A DNA stretch of 64,000 nt from the NCBI RefSeq assembly GCF_026914265.1, contig NC_069135.1, positions 26,716,247 to 26,780,246 on the forward strand. Direction: 5' to 3'. Numbering within the stretch: the stretch's first letter is position 1; the number at the start of each line of letters is the position of its first letter. This document shows positions 1 through 12,229 of the stretch, one piece after another. Both the position numbers and the translations under genes were made by a program. Below the pieces are notes generated by a model. The model was not told where the DNA came from. It saw only the letters and a program-made list of their open reading frames with translations, and did not search any database. The stretch comes from Mya arenaria (Eukaryota; Mollusca; Bivalvia; Myida; Myidae).

Positions 1-359
1 GAGTTGCTCACTCCTCCTCTGTGCCAGTTGCACTCTTGCAATGTATTTATTTTATTTTCAATTTTCTTTAAATAAATGTTAGAATTGTCGTGTTTTTTTT
101 AAAAAAAAAACAAACGGAATGTACAATTATTGAATGCATATAATACTAAATACCAGCGGCTACTTTGCTTTGCAAATCTCCGTCTTTCCTCCGCCTCTTA
201 GGGGAGATCACTGCTTATTATATAATATACAAAGCTGCAAGGGAAAAAATCTTTGCATAAATCATTCATCGTTAGAAAATGAGTTGTCTTTCTTGATATT
301 AGTTTAAATTGCATACCAATATAACAGTTTTACACTATTAAAGTGGACTTTAATAACTA

Positions 360-524
360 GTCGTACAACATATAGTCACAATTAGTCACGAAATGTCCAT
401 AAGCGCTTCGCTTAAAGAATCCATAATAGTCACAAAGTTTTCATGAAAGCGTTACGCTGAAAAATTCCACAATAGGCATGAGGTCATAAAGCGCTAAAGC
501 GTTATACCATGATATCATAAGACG
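360..524 (-). repeat. Degenerate hairpin-rich repeats in the putative 3' UTR of ninjurin A
   Basis: Three loosely related segments of roughly 50 bp contain the motifs AAGCGCTTCGCTT (401-413), AAGCGTTACGCT and AAAGCGCTAAAGCGTT, separated by AT-rich sequence with TAGTCAC or CATGA words. Each motif is partly self-complementary. They start right after the stop codon on the minus strand, so they could be transcribed as 3' UTR. No function is claimed. Confidence 0.35.
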
Positions 525-2288
525 CTATACTTTCTCTTCAGTCATTTCAATGCCAAACGAGCCAATGAACGCGTTTATAAAAACAATGCCAACTACAAGC
601 ACCATAGTTGCGTTGTTTAGACGCATCTTCCCTTTGTTCCGTCGAATTAGCAGCGCTTCGTCACCCGTATCCTTTTCTGCCTCCATGCTGGCTAACTTCA
701 CGAGAAACCCCGCAACGATGAACTGTAAGCAACTTCCACTATTAGTTTGTTGTTACTGGGCGGAATGAAAATATATCTGACAAGATATGTCTTAAAAACG
801 TCATTGTATTTGCCTTATTCTGGTAGAACATCTTAAACTTGTTTCTGAAATATATATTTATAAAAATGCTTGCTTCAATACATTTAAATTGTCTTGAGCT
901 TGCATATGCAAAAATCTGCTCAAAGACAATCTGCATGAATGATGCTGTTTTGAACCATGAACTTCAGAGCATAATTATGTGACTAAGGCTGTAAATGACC
1001 TACTTTCCGAGCGTAAGTCATGGAGCTCTTAATTGGAGCGGATTTTGAGGGATACAAATGTGGTCAACACAAACAAGATAATCCTACCATATACAATAAT
1101 GAATCGACAAAAGCATCGCAAGTGGAAAAAAGATTTTAGTCGATATAGGCGGACAATATTTGAGCAGTTTAAAGTTTTTGTAAGACGACCGAAATAATAG
1201 GCTATGGCAAAACCTCGATTATGTTTCTTTGAAAACAATCATTTATATTAGATCATAGCAATCTGATTTATTTTCAGCGTCAAACAAAGCGCAAAAGAAA
1301 AGAAAAATATTATTCTTTCATGGATGTATTTTTGTGTTATTGGTCATTTGACCAGTTCTTGGAAAAAGCTTCCATTCCCGATGAAATATTGGTCACACGC
1401 ATCAACGCGCCCATTGTTTAAAAACGTCACCGTGTACTTTTAATCAAATGAAATAACGATATTCAAAACAGAACGGTCAAAATAATAATTGTTTGAAAAA
1501 TCATTCAATTATTATTAATTGTGAAAAACTATTTAACATCAAATTGATTTAAAATACTGCGCATCAAAACGTCAGTAAATAACGACGCCCTCGCATTTTG
1601 GTAAAAAAGGTATTTTTTAGATAAGATCTTATCACATTTGCAACATATATATATAAGTTGCCGCTAGAACACCATATTTGTGTTTAATTTTAAATGTGGT
1701 AAATATCTGCTTTTCCTTCAAGTTTCGAAGGTTGAAAACTTCCCCGTCCGTTTCGCTTAACATGGGATTAAATTGGCATTATCTCTAACCTTTGCATTAA
1801 TGTGTTCTCTTACCTGTATAAGAACTGACAAGCAGATGAGGACAATGTTTGGATAGTAGAATTTGTAACCCGGGCCAGCCTTGACCAGGGCTTTAAGCTG
1901 AGAGGCGTTGGCTATGACCAATGCAACGTCAAATAAACCGCTTGCAATCGTCTTCCTGGTGTTGTAGTTGAATACAGTGTGGTCGTTCTGTAAAATAGCA
2001 GTTTGCAATTAAGTAATTGATTTAAAATAAATCGACACAATTTTCATAATTAAAATTATTCCGTCTCTCATGTAATTTAATACTATTGGCGTATTCGAAA
2101 TGAACTCTGAATGAGCATTTAAAGATATAATGTTATCGGTCCTTAAAAGACGCCTTAAGATGGTAAAATGTTCTAAATCGAAACAGATCGAAGCAGAATG
2201 TAGAACCTGTTCGGGTTCACACAACAAAGAGTAAAATTAATGCAATCAACAAAGTAATAATTACTCCATCTCCATCTCCGTCGGCCAT
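525..2288 (-). CDS. Ninjurin family protein A, complete, 3 exons, 131 aa
   Basis: Ninjurins are small two-pass plasma-membrane proteins; vertebrate NINJ1 oligomerises to rupture the membrane in lytic cell death and was first described in adhesion. Coding exons, read on the minus strand, are 2288-2265 (MADGDGDG), 1987-1814 and 722-525 including the stop. All introns are phase 0 with GT donors and AG acceptors. Exon 2 carries the family core, YNTRKT then DVALVIANASQLKALV, the amphipathic helix pair, and enters the first membrane segment (NIVLICLSVLIQ). Exon 3 finishes it, then has a charged loop and a second membrane segment (VLVVGIVFINAFIGSFGI). The usual Lys-Lys before the helix pair is Arg-Lys here. 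The start ATG is followed by a donor GTAATT. This is the most divergent of the three local copies, with a longer charged loop (EAEKDTGDEALLIRRNKGK). Family assignment is firm; function is inferred from family. Confidence 0.9.
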
Positions 2289-5200
2289 TTTGAAAGTTGG
2301 TGTTTTTCTTTCCTCCCTTTTTGAAGAAGCTGCCTTAAATATAACAATACAATTTCTGCACTTCTAAACCACAGTTAAGTTCCTTTTCCTTTTTTTTGTA
2401 CTCATTCAATCAGCTACCTATCACAAACTTTTAAAGATAGTTGGTTTGGAATTTTCTTCCTTTAATTTTAAATTGTGCGTCTTACACTTTTGACAGTGGA
2501 CTCGAGTATGGGTGTTTGAATAATTTGTATTCAAACTAAATAGTGAAATGAAGCGAAGAAACATGATACCCGACTTGAATTTCGGACAGTTTTAAAAACA
2601 GGTAATAAACAAGTCAAGACTGTATACAATTAAATAACAAGCAACGTGTGTTTAAACGCCAGCGTATGTAACACATCGATACCGATTAGAAGTTTAAACT
2701 ACATGGCTATTGCGAACATAAAGAGTTGTTAGGCACTACATTTCGACTTTCTAATTTAAACAGAGTACCGTAAACTACAGCAATTTTGGATAAACTATTC
2801 ATGTTTGGTATCGGGTGTGCACGTTGATTGTATTCCAACAGTTCCAAGACTATCCACGTCTTGTTATGTTGTTTGATATAACACACTGACAGAATGTTAT
2901 TATGGTGCTTTAACGTGCGTAGTGTCTAATATTGACAGATGGGACCCCTCGTTTACGTTCCTTCCGGAAGACGGTTTGCATATTTTGTAGTAAGGCTTGT
3001 GATCAGACATGCAACATTGAATTTACAGTCAAGTGACCAACCACACGACTATGTTTCCGTCAATATGCTTAATGTAAAGACCAGTTAAAAACTCACTGGA
3101 CTCCATATTTCTGTTGATCGAAGCTCAGGAATTAAAGTCGATGTAAAGTCGAACCCAAACACTTTTGTTGAAAGGATTCTTGGTAAAACGAGTCATGGGA
3201 GTAGTTTGAGTGAATTTCATGTCCCCTTTCCCACCACATGGAATATTCGTAAAACAACAACAAAATCGGACCAGCGGAATAGCGCTTAATTCTGTACTGG
3301 AATAGTGTAAATATTGCATTACATGTCACTAAAATGCTTGATTTCCGTATGTTTGATTTCTTTTCTTTTTTGCACTTGAGGCTTACCTCAGACGCTGCGT
3401 ACCTTCATACCACACAAGGCTATATAGAGCTACACAAACTCCGGGAAATATGATTAATATCAGTTGTATGTCGCTTAGAATTCCTACGTACGTTTGGCAG
3501 GTTTTCAGTCCGTGCAATTATACATTGTTCAAAAAAACTTACTATTTGAGTTATATTTGCTATCCCAATAGTATAAGGTTTACTTTATTATTTACTAAAT
3601 GAGACCAGCGGCGGTTTTCTAAACTTGCAGACAGGTTTGACAGAATCGGAAAACTTCGATGAGCCAGACAATTAAGAATTAAAAAGGGTAGAAATACAGG
3701 GCTCCTCGCCGAGTAATTGTGTGCATGAATTCGTAGAAAATGTTTTCATATTTACAATATATATTTGTTAATCTAAACATTTTAAGATTTGTACATCAAT
3801 AATGGTTATAATTATAATGCAATAACCTTATTAGTTTGTATTTCACTTATTAATTATTTTCATCTCGTCGTAATGGATCCAAAGATAAATTTCAAATTAT
3901 ATGACATGCGCTTTCATACATTTGAGCTATGTTTCACAAATTTGATATCTTTATGCTGTTCAATCAAGCGTCTACTAACAAAGATTTTCTTTGTTTTCAA
4001 ATTAACAAAGACCTCAGTCAATTATTATGGTTTCATTTAGTTCCGCTTGTACATATGTTGCCATCGCATCGTTATACGATCGCTAAACGCTTAAGGAAGG
4101 TAAGTTTATATTGGGTAAATATTTGGGTAGAAACGTGATAAAATACATGTTTTCAACTGTACTGATCGCATTATCGGTTAGAAGTAAACACACACCATGC
4201 TCACATTCCGCATATCATACAGATACTTAACAAGACATTTCTCAATCTCACTCTCAATGCACCTTATCACATAGCGGCCTAGCATTATTCTATATATTTT
4301 TTCATACACTATTTTGACCATAAAGAAAACTTATTATACAGCAAAAAATGAACTCGAGTAATTGCTATAAATATGTTGCACTGGATGGAAGCATGCATAA
4401 ATATTAACCTATGACCTTTTGCCACTTCACACAAAAGTTTTCGTTATAGAATCTAAGCGTCGAAACAAACGCGTTACCGGATCCATCAGAAATTCCAAAC
4501 CTTGCTATACATACTGCCAGATCAAAGATTAATAGAAATAAAACGACGAGCGGATATTTTCTGAGTGATGGACATAAATAATTTAAACCTCTGGCAGATA
4601 GTTGTCCTCGTAACATGCAATTTAAACCCAATGGCTGACGTTTGACAGTAGATATATCACAAGCGTAGCTAATGTTTGATACATTGCATTGCCCAGGGGC
4701 GAAAACAAGCCGACCCTTTGAGGATAATCTGGCCTTAAGCGTAATGTATCCGTGGAAATAGCGTAATAAATCCGTGGATATCTAAGAGTTGCTTACGATT
4801 GTTACATTCAACCTCTTTTGTTTTAAGCCTTGATGTAGCAGTATGACCCTTTAAATGATTCAAAACTTTGATTTAAAGATAAAGATGGAAGGGAATATAA
4901 TTTGTCATCAAGCCGAGCGCATTTTAATGGATTGAAAATAATATTTAGATGCATAGTGAACGCTTTGGACATCGCTTAGTAAATGAATAAAATTCGCACC
5001 AGCTGTATCCTAATTGGAGATCAGCTACCGTATGTCCTTTAAAGATGGTCCAATTTTAACTTTACCTAAATAATTGTTAGTATCTGCATCATATGTGACA
5101 TCAAAGTCAGAGTTTAGAATGCTTTAATACAACTTTATGGGGATTTATTTAGACCTACTGACAACATGCAAGCCCATACAGTTACCCCGTTTGAGATGAT

Positions 5201-5584
5201 TAGCTACACCTCTTTGAATATATCGGAAAACACTTTTACAGTTTCCGTCAACCCTCCTGCCACATTGCCTCCAGTGTGGATTAGGTAATTGAACATTACG
5301 ATGACGGATATACCAGAAGTCTAGAAAACAATAATTCCATTATCAATATTAGAAACAGATAAAGCATTAAAGTATTAAAATTTCCGTATGAACAAATGTT
5401 GTGTAAAATATGACATTGTGTCTTTCTCTTGTTGGCTGAAATTAGGGGGATTATTTTTTTTATTTTAACAGGCAATACACATAGATAATTCGAACAAATG
5501 CAAACTTATTTCATGACAATGTGTTCCTCCTGGACTATGCAAGAAATGTTTTTCTTGAAATGACAAAGAAAAGATGAATGCACA
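2289..5584. other. Intergenic, between divergent ninjurin A and the Kv gene
   Basis: About 3.3 kb of AT-rich sequence between two divergently transcribed genes. Short ORFs here (for example 4404-4631 minus and 3789-4040 plus) show no recognisable domain and no splice context. Promoters and 5' UTR exons for both genes presumably lie here but cannot be pinpointed. Confidence 0.6.
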
Positions 5585-5588
5585 ATGA
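5574..5588 (+). promoter_or_regulatory. Minimal uORF overlapping the Kv start codon
   Basis: ATG AAT GCA CAA TGA encodes four residues, and its TGA overlaps the main ATG at 5585 (ATGA). If both lie on the mature leader, terminating ribosomes would end on the true start, an arrangement compatible with reinitiation control. The transcript start is unknown, so this is only a candidate. Confidence 0.35.
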
Positions 5589-7770
5589 GCAGAAAAATAC
5601 ACACCGACAACTCAACGATAGTGTGGCAGATTTCATCAAATGTTTCGAACCAAAGTGTAGTTAAACTAGACATAGGAGGAACAATATTTAAATGCTACCG
5701 GGAAACCCTCTACACCTTTCCAGAATCAAAGCTTGCTCGCTTGCAAGAGGATGACTTGGTACTCGAGACCAGTACGGACAGGAATGAATACTTCTTTGAC
5801 AGAAATCCAGTCTTTTTCAATATCATATTGGACGCGTACAGAAAAGGTGTTGTCCATCTGCCAAAAGACATATGCGGGTTGGATTTTAAGAAAGAACTGG
5901 ATTTTTGGGAAATTTCTCCGGGCCATGTTGCTCCGTGTTGCTGGGAAGCCTATTACAGGTATGGAACGCAGTACTAGTTTATACAAAATTTATTATGTCA
6001 GGTCATTTTATACATGCATTTTTAAATACATGTTTTATTCTACTGGCGCAATTGATATTGCATGCTCATTTTGACATTCGTGTTGCCTTTTCTCGACCAT
6101 CTGTTTATATACTGACAAACGTAATTGCGTTCAATATGCAGGGGTCAGTCCGAAGAAGATACCATGACACGCCTGATGGAAAACTACAGGGAGAACACGA
6201 ACGTATGTCTAATGCTGGGGCAACGGACAGATTTAAAAGAAAGACTTTGGCTTTTTTTGGATGAGCCACAGTCTTCGAGACATGCATTTGTAAGTTCACT
6301 GCATTGAATGTTATTGTGCTTGGCTCTGATTCATTTAAGGCCTTTATTCGATTAAGGCGTAAGTTGAAATTATCTTTGTTTTATACTTTTGTTAGATTGC
6401 GTTATATCCGTATGAGTTAAACGAATAAACAGAATAATCTGATTGTTGCCATCTGTTATGTTGCTTCGAATTTATGATGTTTTAAGTTTCGAACCTTGAA
6501 TGAAACGGGCCCATTAGATTGAATCTGCACCATGAAATAACTTGATATCGTTTTTTTCGCATATGGTCGCAATGGGGACGTTAACATTGTTTAAGCGAGC
6601 GTTCAAACGCTTTCAGTAACGAAAAATAATCGAGCGCCTAAAGTGCTGTACTTGCCTCAGGTTATAAGATACACATGACCATATATGTCAACACCTCAAA
6701 CGCAAAAGTCCACCACTACCATATTTATTTCTACGTGGATCGATTGTAAAAACATTATGATCCGATAGTCCAGCAAAACAGGTGTCATTTTAGAGGCTAA
6801 AATCGAGTAACTAAACCCATGATTGATATCTCGATAAATGGGCAAACATACCAATCCCACTCTTTGTAATTTAACAATCAAATTTATAACTATATTTTTC
6901 TTTCAGATCTGGGCAGTGTTTATGTCATTTATTGTGGTAATATCGACGGTTTTACTGTGCATTGCAACTTTGCCCATCGCATTTGACAAGAGTTCTGAAG
7001 AGGATGTTAAAATTCTCCAACGAATGGTAGATATTTTCGGCTTTAAAAATCAAACGGGGAAAAAGTTGAAAGACTTGAAATGGAATGATGCATTCTTAAC
7101 AAGTATGGCGGCATTGGTGCTTATTATGACAGCGGAGATTTTGTTATGTTTCATCGTATGTCCGATTAGGAGGCAATTCTGGAACACTCGAAGAGCTCTT
7201 ACATTTCTTGGCTACATTTGCTTTTGGATAACATTTGGTTTAGAGTTGAATCTCGACATTTTGACGACAAAACCAGGTCTCGTAATATTTGTGATAGTGC
7301 GGTATGGAATTATTTTGCAGTTATTTCGGCTTTTTGATTTTGCACGCGCAATTAAGTCGTTTAACATTATGGCACTTACCGTTCGTTCCTCAAAAGAGGA
7401 ACTTAAAATGGTTCTCTTTTTGACGGCAATACTTGTGTGTCTGTTTGGATTTTTCATGTTTGCTGCTGAATATTCATTTAACCAAAAAATGAACAACGCA
7501 TTTAGCGCAATGTACTGGGCGTTGATCACCATGACTACAGTCGGATACGGAAATTACGTACCGGAAACAATATTAGGCCATGTAATTGCTTGCGCATGCG
7601 CAGTGTGTGGTGTTATTATTTTGGCTCTGCCAATAGGGGTTATTTCGTCAAATTTTTACACGTTTTATAATTATCACAAATATGCAGAGAGACACGTGAC
7701 CGAGTATGGAACTCATCTTAAAGGAAAAGTATATCCGTATCATTCCAAACGATCGACTACAGTAATGTAG
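5585..7770 (+). CDS. Divergent voltage-gated K+ channel subunit (Kv/Shaw-like T1), 3 exons, 461 aa
   Basis: Coding exons are 5585-5958, 6142-6289 and 6907-7770, with GT/AG introns of phase 2 and phase 0. Residues about 28-125 form the T1 tetramerisation domain, with the zinc motif H-x5-C-x20-C-C found in Kv2/3/4 and a PCCW ending like Kv3/Shaw. S1 starts near residue 175 (WAVFMSFIVV), S2 lies near 241-257, S3 near 272-288, S4 near 304-324 and S5 near 341-361. The pore reads TMTTVGYGN (382-390) and S6 ends ALPIGVISSNF (414-424), followed by a short 37-residue tail. Several conserved positions are changed. S4 keeps R306, R315 and R321 but has I309, Q312 and D318 where Shaker has Arg, Arg and Lys. 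The PXP hinge is PIG, and the Shaker W434 position is Y377. As a plasma-membrane subunit it may modulate other Kv partners rather than conduct alone. An in-frame stop precedes the chosen ATG. Kv identity is certain; subfamily and function are inferred. Confidence 0.92.
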
Positions 7771-8608
7771 CCCTGTGGATATTGCAGGATTTATTCAAAG
7801 TGTTGTCTGCTCCATTACTATTATTTTGACTACTACCCTTGATTGATATTTGATGCTGTTGCAGCATTTCAAGGCACTTTAGAATTTTATTGTTTTAACT
7901 TAATTGTTGAAATATTCCATGTTCGGTATGTGTAACATTAATTATAGGGTGTTTTTCTTTTTATTGCAAAATGTTGTATTTGTTGTGCATTCTGTGTTTT
8001 GGGCTTTGCATGTGTTTCACTGTTATAATGATTGTTTACAGTAGAAACCACAGTTACCAACTTGAGATTTGAGGGATTGCCAGTGAGAATTTCAGCTCAA
8101 CAATCTTGTAAGTGTATAAGTAGCTGTTGATGCCATTTGAGTGTTGTTACTGTTGTCATTACTGTTATTTTGTACGGAATGTCATTTATCTCATTAGTCC
8201 TTCGTTGATACGGGCTACTTAGCAGATACTGTCTGAGACAAACCTTTTTCATATAATATAATAATTAGAAATACGTGTGATGTTGCATTTTATTTCATAT
8301 TGGTATTAATTTTATTTATGTTTGTTGGTTCAACTGTATTGAAGCATACTGGAACATTTGGATTACATGAACACTAAACCTACCGCAGATCAATGTTGTT
8401 GTTTTTTACCCCAAAGGCAGTATTTTAACTTTTATAGACATTTCTTGCTTGAATCAAGCTTTCAATAGCTTGCTCTGACAAATTATTATTAGTTTCAATG
8501 CTTTCATTCGGTCCAGAAAATAATCAAAACTCCCAATATTTGTTATTCGATCCTCTATGTGAGAGTCTCTTTAACACACGATGTATGAATACATATCTTA
8601 ATGTATAC

Positions 8609-8614
8609 AATAAA
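8609..8614 (+). terminator. Candidate polyadenylation signal for the Kv gene
   Basis: AATAAA lies about 840 bp after the Kv stop codon and is followed by a CT/TG-rich stretch (CTCCTGTGTACCC). Earlier AT-rich variants could serve instead, so this is only a candidate. Confidence 0.35.
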
Positions 8615-8810
8615 ACTCCTGTGTACCCTTTTTCTTGCCTTATATTGAATTACATTACCATCTTAATAAAACAGCACTTAATAAAACAGTCGCTACATGC
8701 AAAAAAGTCTGTAGATATATTTTGTCCCAGGGTAAATAACTCTGTCTATATGTTGAAATGGTTAAACGCCTAATCAAAGACAACCCAAGTTTTCTTTTGT
8801 ATGTTACATC

Positions 8811-8816
8811 TTTATT
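8811..8816 (-). terminator. Candidate polyadenylation signal for ninjurin B
   Basis: TTTATT on the plus strand (AATAAA on minus) lies about 160 bp past the ninjurin B stop, a normal distance for a short 3' UTR. Confidence 0.45.
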
Positions 8817-8973
8817 TATAGTGACCATATATAAACGCATTTTATGTATAAGAAAAATGTAAAATATCACAGTTCTGTATTTATAGAAGTGTTAACCAAT
8901 GTAAAATGACTTCTGTCGTTAGATAAAACCACTTCGTTTCAAAACAACGTCTGATCAATTCATCTTACACTTG

Positions 8974-10513
8974 TCAAAGCTTTGCTTCAGCTGGAATTTG
9001 CTCCGTAAGTCTTATTCCAAACGCCGCAATGAAAATGTTAATAACGGTAATGACGAACACAAAACCAACGATGACGTCATTAAGCCGATGCGCGGTACGT
9101 CGTTCCTCTAGGTGCTTGCCGTTCGGTTCCATGCTTCCAAGGATCAAGAGTAAGATTCCCGTGATTATCTTGAATGTGAATAGAACATGAATTTATAATT
9201 GTAATGAACAGTATAAGGACACATGTTTGTGCAATAAACATATTCGGATCATGCCACTAGAAAAGATGTTACTACATATGTGATCCATTTGAGGAAATTA
9301 AGAATTAATTATAAATGGCTTTATCAGTATGTGTATGCCATAAGGTTTTCTGTCTAGCCTTCAATGGCCACAATTGAATAAATGCAGGTTCATTTAGGAT
9401 ACCCCTGATAATTTTTGACCAAATTTGCAGTGTGTACTTTTGAGAAGATATCGAACAATTCGACGTTATATTATATAATAAATATGAGATTCAATCGGTA
9501 TGTTTGAGCACGTTATCTTTGTTTGTAAAAACATATGACCTCATAAGCCATCTTAAACATATCGTCACATTTCCAACAACAGTGTGGTCTAACAAAGCTT
9601 TATTAAACATTAACAGTAAAGCTAGGCTTACAAATAAGTCTGTGTTTAATATTTGCAACCATTACTCTTCTGTAACCATATAAATTATGCAAAAATATAT
9701 GTGATGTAAGAACTTTCTAAGTTATCAACAACGTAAAAGTTACTAGAACTTACCTGTAACGATATTGAGAGGCTTATAAGAACCATGTTTACATGGAAGT
9801 GTTCCTGCTCTGGCCCCAAGCTGAGTAGTGATTTCAGTTGGGAGGCGTTTGCGACCAGAAGGCCAATATCCAGAAGGCCTTTGGCCAAGGTCTTCTTTGT
9901 CGCGTAGTTGTTGTAGCCGAACTGCAGTTTTGGATGAATAATTACCTATTGGGAAGAAAGTATTAGCGTGAATGTGTGCGTGTGACTTGAATATTAAATC
10001 ATGATTCAACAACGTCACGGTTTATGTTCAGTATTATATTACTTTAAATATATGTTTATTCTACATTCAACAGTAAATTGATTATTGAACAATAACACGT
10101 TTAACAATTCATTTTAACATATTTTAGAAGTATATCGTTTAATCTGAACATCAACATTTGCCATAGTCACATTTGATTAACAAATTTAAAATAACAGTGT
10201 TAATTAAGCATATTTCACATATTTTCGTATTTAACGCTCCGATTTGATAAATCAAAATTAATTGTACTCCTTTAGAGTCTAAAAGACCTGTAAACTAAAA
10301 CAGTGTTAGGCTTATCAACTATGCGACCAAAGCTTATGTTTGACTGGTAATTTTAGTATATTCTTTGTTTTCCAGAATAAAACGAAAAAAAATCCCTCTT
10401 ACCGGATTTCCATCTGTTGTGGTTCCACTCGCTCTCAGTTTCACTTCAGAAGATTGTTCTGTTCCAGTACCGGGCGTTTCTGATTTTGAATATTGGACTG
10501 CTTGAGTCGCCAT
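8974..10513 (-). CDS. Ninjurin family protein B, complete, 3 exons, 165 aa
   Basis: Coding exons on the minus strand are 10513-10403 (37 codons), 9945-9754 (64 codons) and 9168-8974 (64 codons plus stop). All junctions are phase 0, with donors GTAAGA and GTAAGT. Exon 1 encodes a hydrophilic Ser/Thr/Gly-rich N-terminus (MATQAVQYSKSETPGTGTEQ). Exon 2 has the family core YATKKTLAKGLLDIGLLVAN and ASQLKSLLSLG, then enters the first membrane segment. Exon 3 completes it (ITGILLLILGSME), followed by a charged loop and a second membrane segment (DVIVGFVFVITVINIFIAAF). Over the shared 56 residues of exon 2, I count 43 identities with ninjurin C, so B and C are recent tandem paralogues and A is older. 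The Lys-Lys before the amphipathic helices, which matters for NINJ1 oligomerisation, is present. A likely role in membrane rupture or adhesion is inferred from the family. Confidence 0.92.
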
Positions 10514-12229
10514 TTGAACAAAATTAATTAAATACGAAAAAAAAAACGTAAATTTTATGAACGTTCAATAAAACTGATTGAATGTAAACTAGACTGACTT
10601 CAAAAAGTATGTATGTTTTCACAATGACGATGAATGCTACAAAGCGCTGGTTTGGCTTGCGTTTTGTCAAACAGCTGGTTTTATATAAATGCATCGCCCC
10701 CTCATGATTTGTTCCTGTAATTTCCGATTATGCATGTTTAGTCTTGACAGGATCTTTACCTAATTAAGAATCTCAAACGATACAGCTCATGCATGTGATT
10801 TGTATTGTCTACGATCTCTATATTTAAGATATATTTATAAGATTCTTGTGGAAATTAATAATCTTGTGAAAGTGCTTTGGTATTCATAAACTTGATTCAT
10901 TGATTGCGTGATATGGTCATTGAACAAGTCAAGATGATTGTTTTGAACCAGGATTTGATGAGAAAATATACGCAATTTTATCGCCTCTTATATTAGCCAT
11001 TGTCGAATGCACGTTATGTTTCTACGCAATAAGGAAGTTAATTTGGGTTAAACTTATTCATTAAAGGCACACGATATAAGATGATGCAAAAAAGAAAATC
11101 AATGCATTATCTGACATGCTTAACTCATTTGACTTAAATGATGAAAACAACGACATGCATATGATATAGGTACAGTTAAAAAGATGTAAGCTCTCGAACT
11201 TTTTAACTTGTGGATTTGTAAAAGACGTGTAAAATGGTCATTAATAGACAATGTCAATTTGGTCTAATACTGAAAAAGGATCATAACGCAGGAGCTACAA
11301 ATGCAACCATAATCAGTTACCTGGACTGCATTTTTGGCCAGTCGAGCTATCTGATTCGAGCGATTCGGTGATCTCTTGGACAGAGAATTATAAAAAAAAG
11401 ATTGTATGACATATTAAAATATTTAATATGTAAAAATATACGACCCAAAGTGAATTATTTGTCAAACCTTTAACAATGAAAAGGCTAAATTTCGAAACTA
11501 ATTTAAGTGATAATTTAATCACCAAAATTTCCGCCTATGCGTTGGTTACGTAATTAAACTCAATACAGGTTTACGTGTCCTACGTTTCTAATAGTTTAAA
11601 CTAGGTTGAGAATAGGTTGAGAATAAGAAGTAAATTTAATGAAATCGACTAAAAATCAGTAAATACAGACTTTTGATGTTAATATGTTTCAAATACATAT
11701 CATAAGGATCAGAGGGAAAGTAAAGTATGTTAACATGGTAAAACTGACAAGTTTAACGTAAATATCATGGTGTCCTTGAATGATCTACAGATTGAAGAGT
11801 CTGTGATGTAATTGATTACAAGAGAATGTAGGAAATCAATGTTATTAAATGAAAATCACCCTCGACTACAGTATAATTGCCCAAAATTAGTTTTTAAACA
11901 ATTTGCATACATAACCCCCTGAAATTCTCCACAAGTGCCGCTCTTCTTTTACGAACAAGCCAAACACTTAGACATGGTGAAATCGGCAGGGTATATCAAT
12001 GCTGAGCTCTAAATACAAGCAAGTAAGTGAGTGATTTATTTATTAACTGTCATCATCGCCACGTTGAGTAGTCGATATAACAAAGTTATATACCAACGAC
12101 GACATGCTGCATTCTTCGATACCTAGGGGATGTCGTCAAGCTGATGTATGAAATGGCAATCTAATCCAACAGAGTGCCTGATACTTGAAATGCGTTTGCT
12201 ATATGTCCGTTTAGTATTCTCAAACCACT
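10514..12229. other. Intergenic between ninjurin C 3' side and ninjurin B 5' side
   Basis: AT-rich DNA with no recognisable coding exon. The upstream region of ninjurin B must be here, but no clear core promoter motif stands out. Confidence 0.5.

Larger units (their letters stand above)
7771..8973. other. Convergent 3' region between the Kv gene and ninjurin B
   Basis: AT-rich sequence that presumably holds both 3' UTRs. It contains an AATAAA on the plus strand at 8609 and one on the minus strand at 8811. No domain is recognisable in the short ORFs (8498-8773, 8655-8870). Confidence 0.55.

Noticed and set aside
11300-11400. Possible fourth ninjurin exon near a CCTGG/GTAAC word
   Set aside because: Neither strand encodes the ASQLK core or a ninjurin membrane segment.
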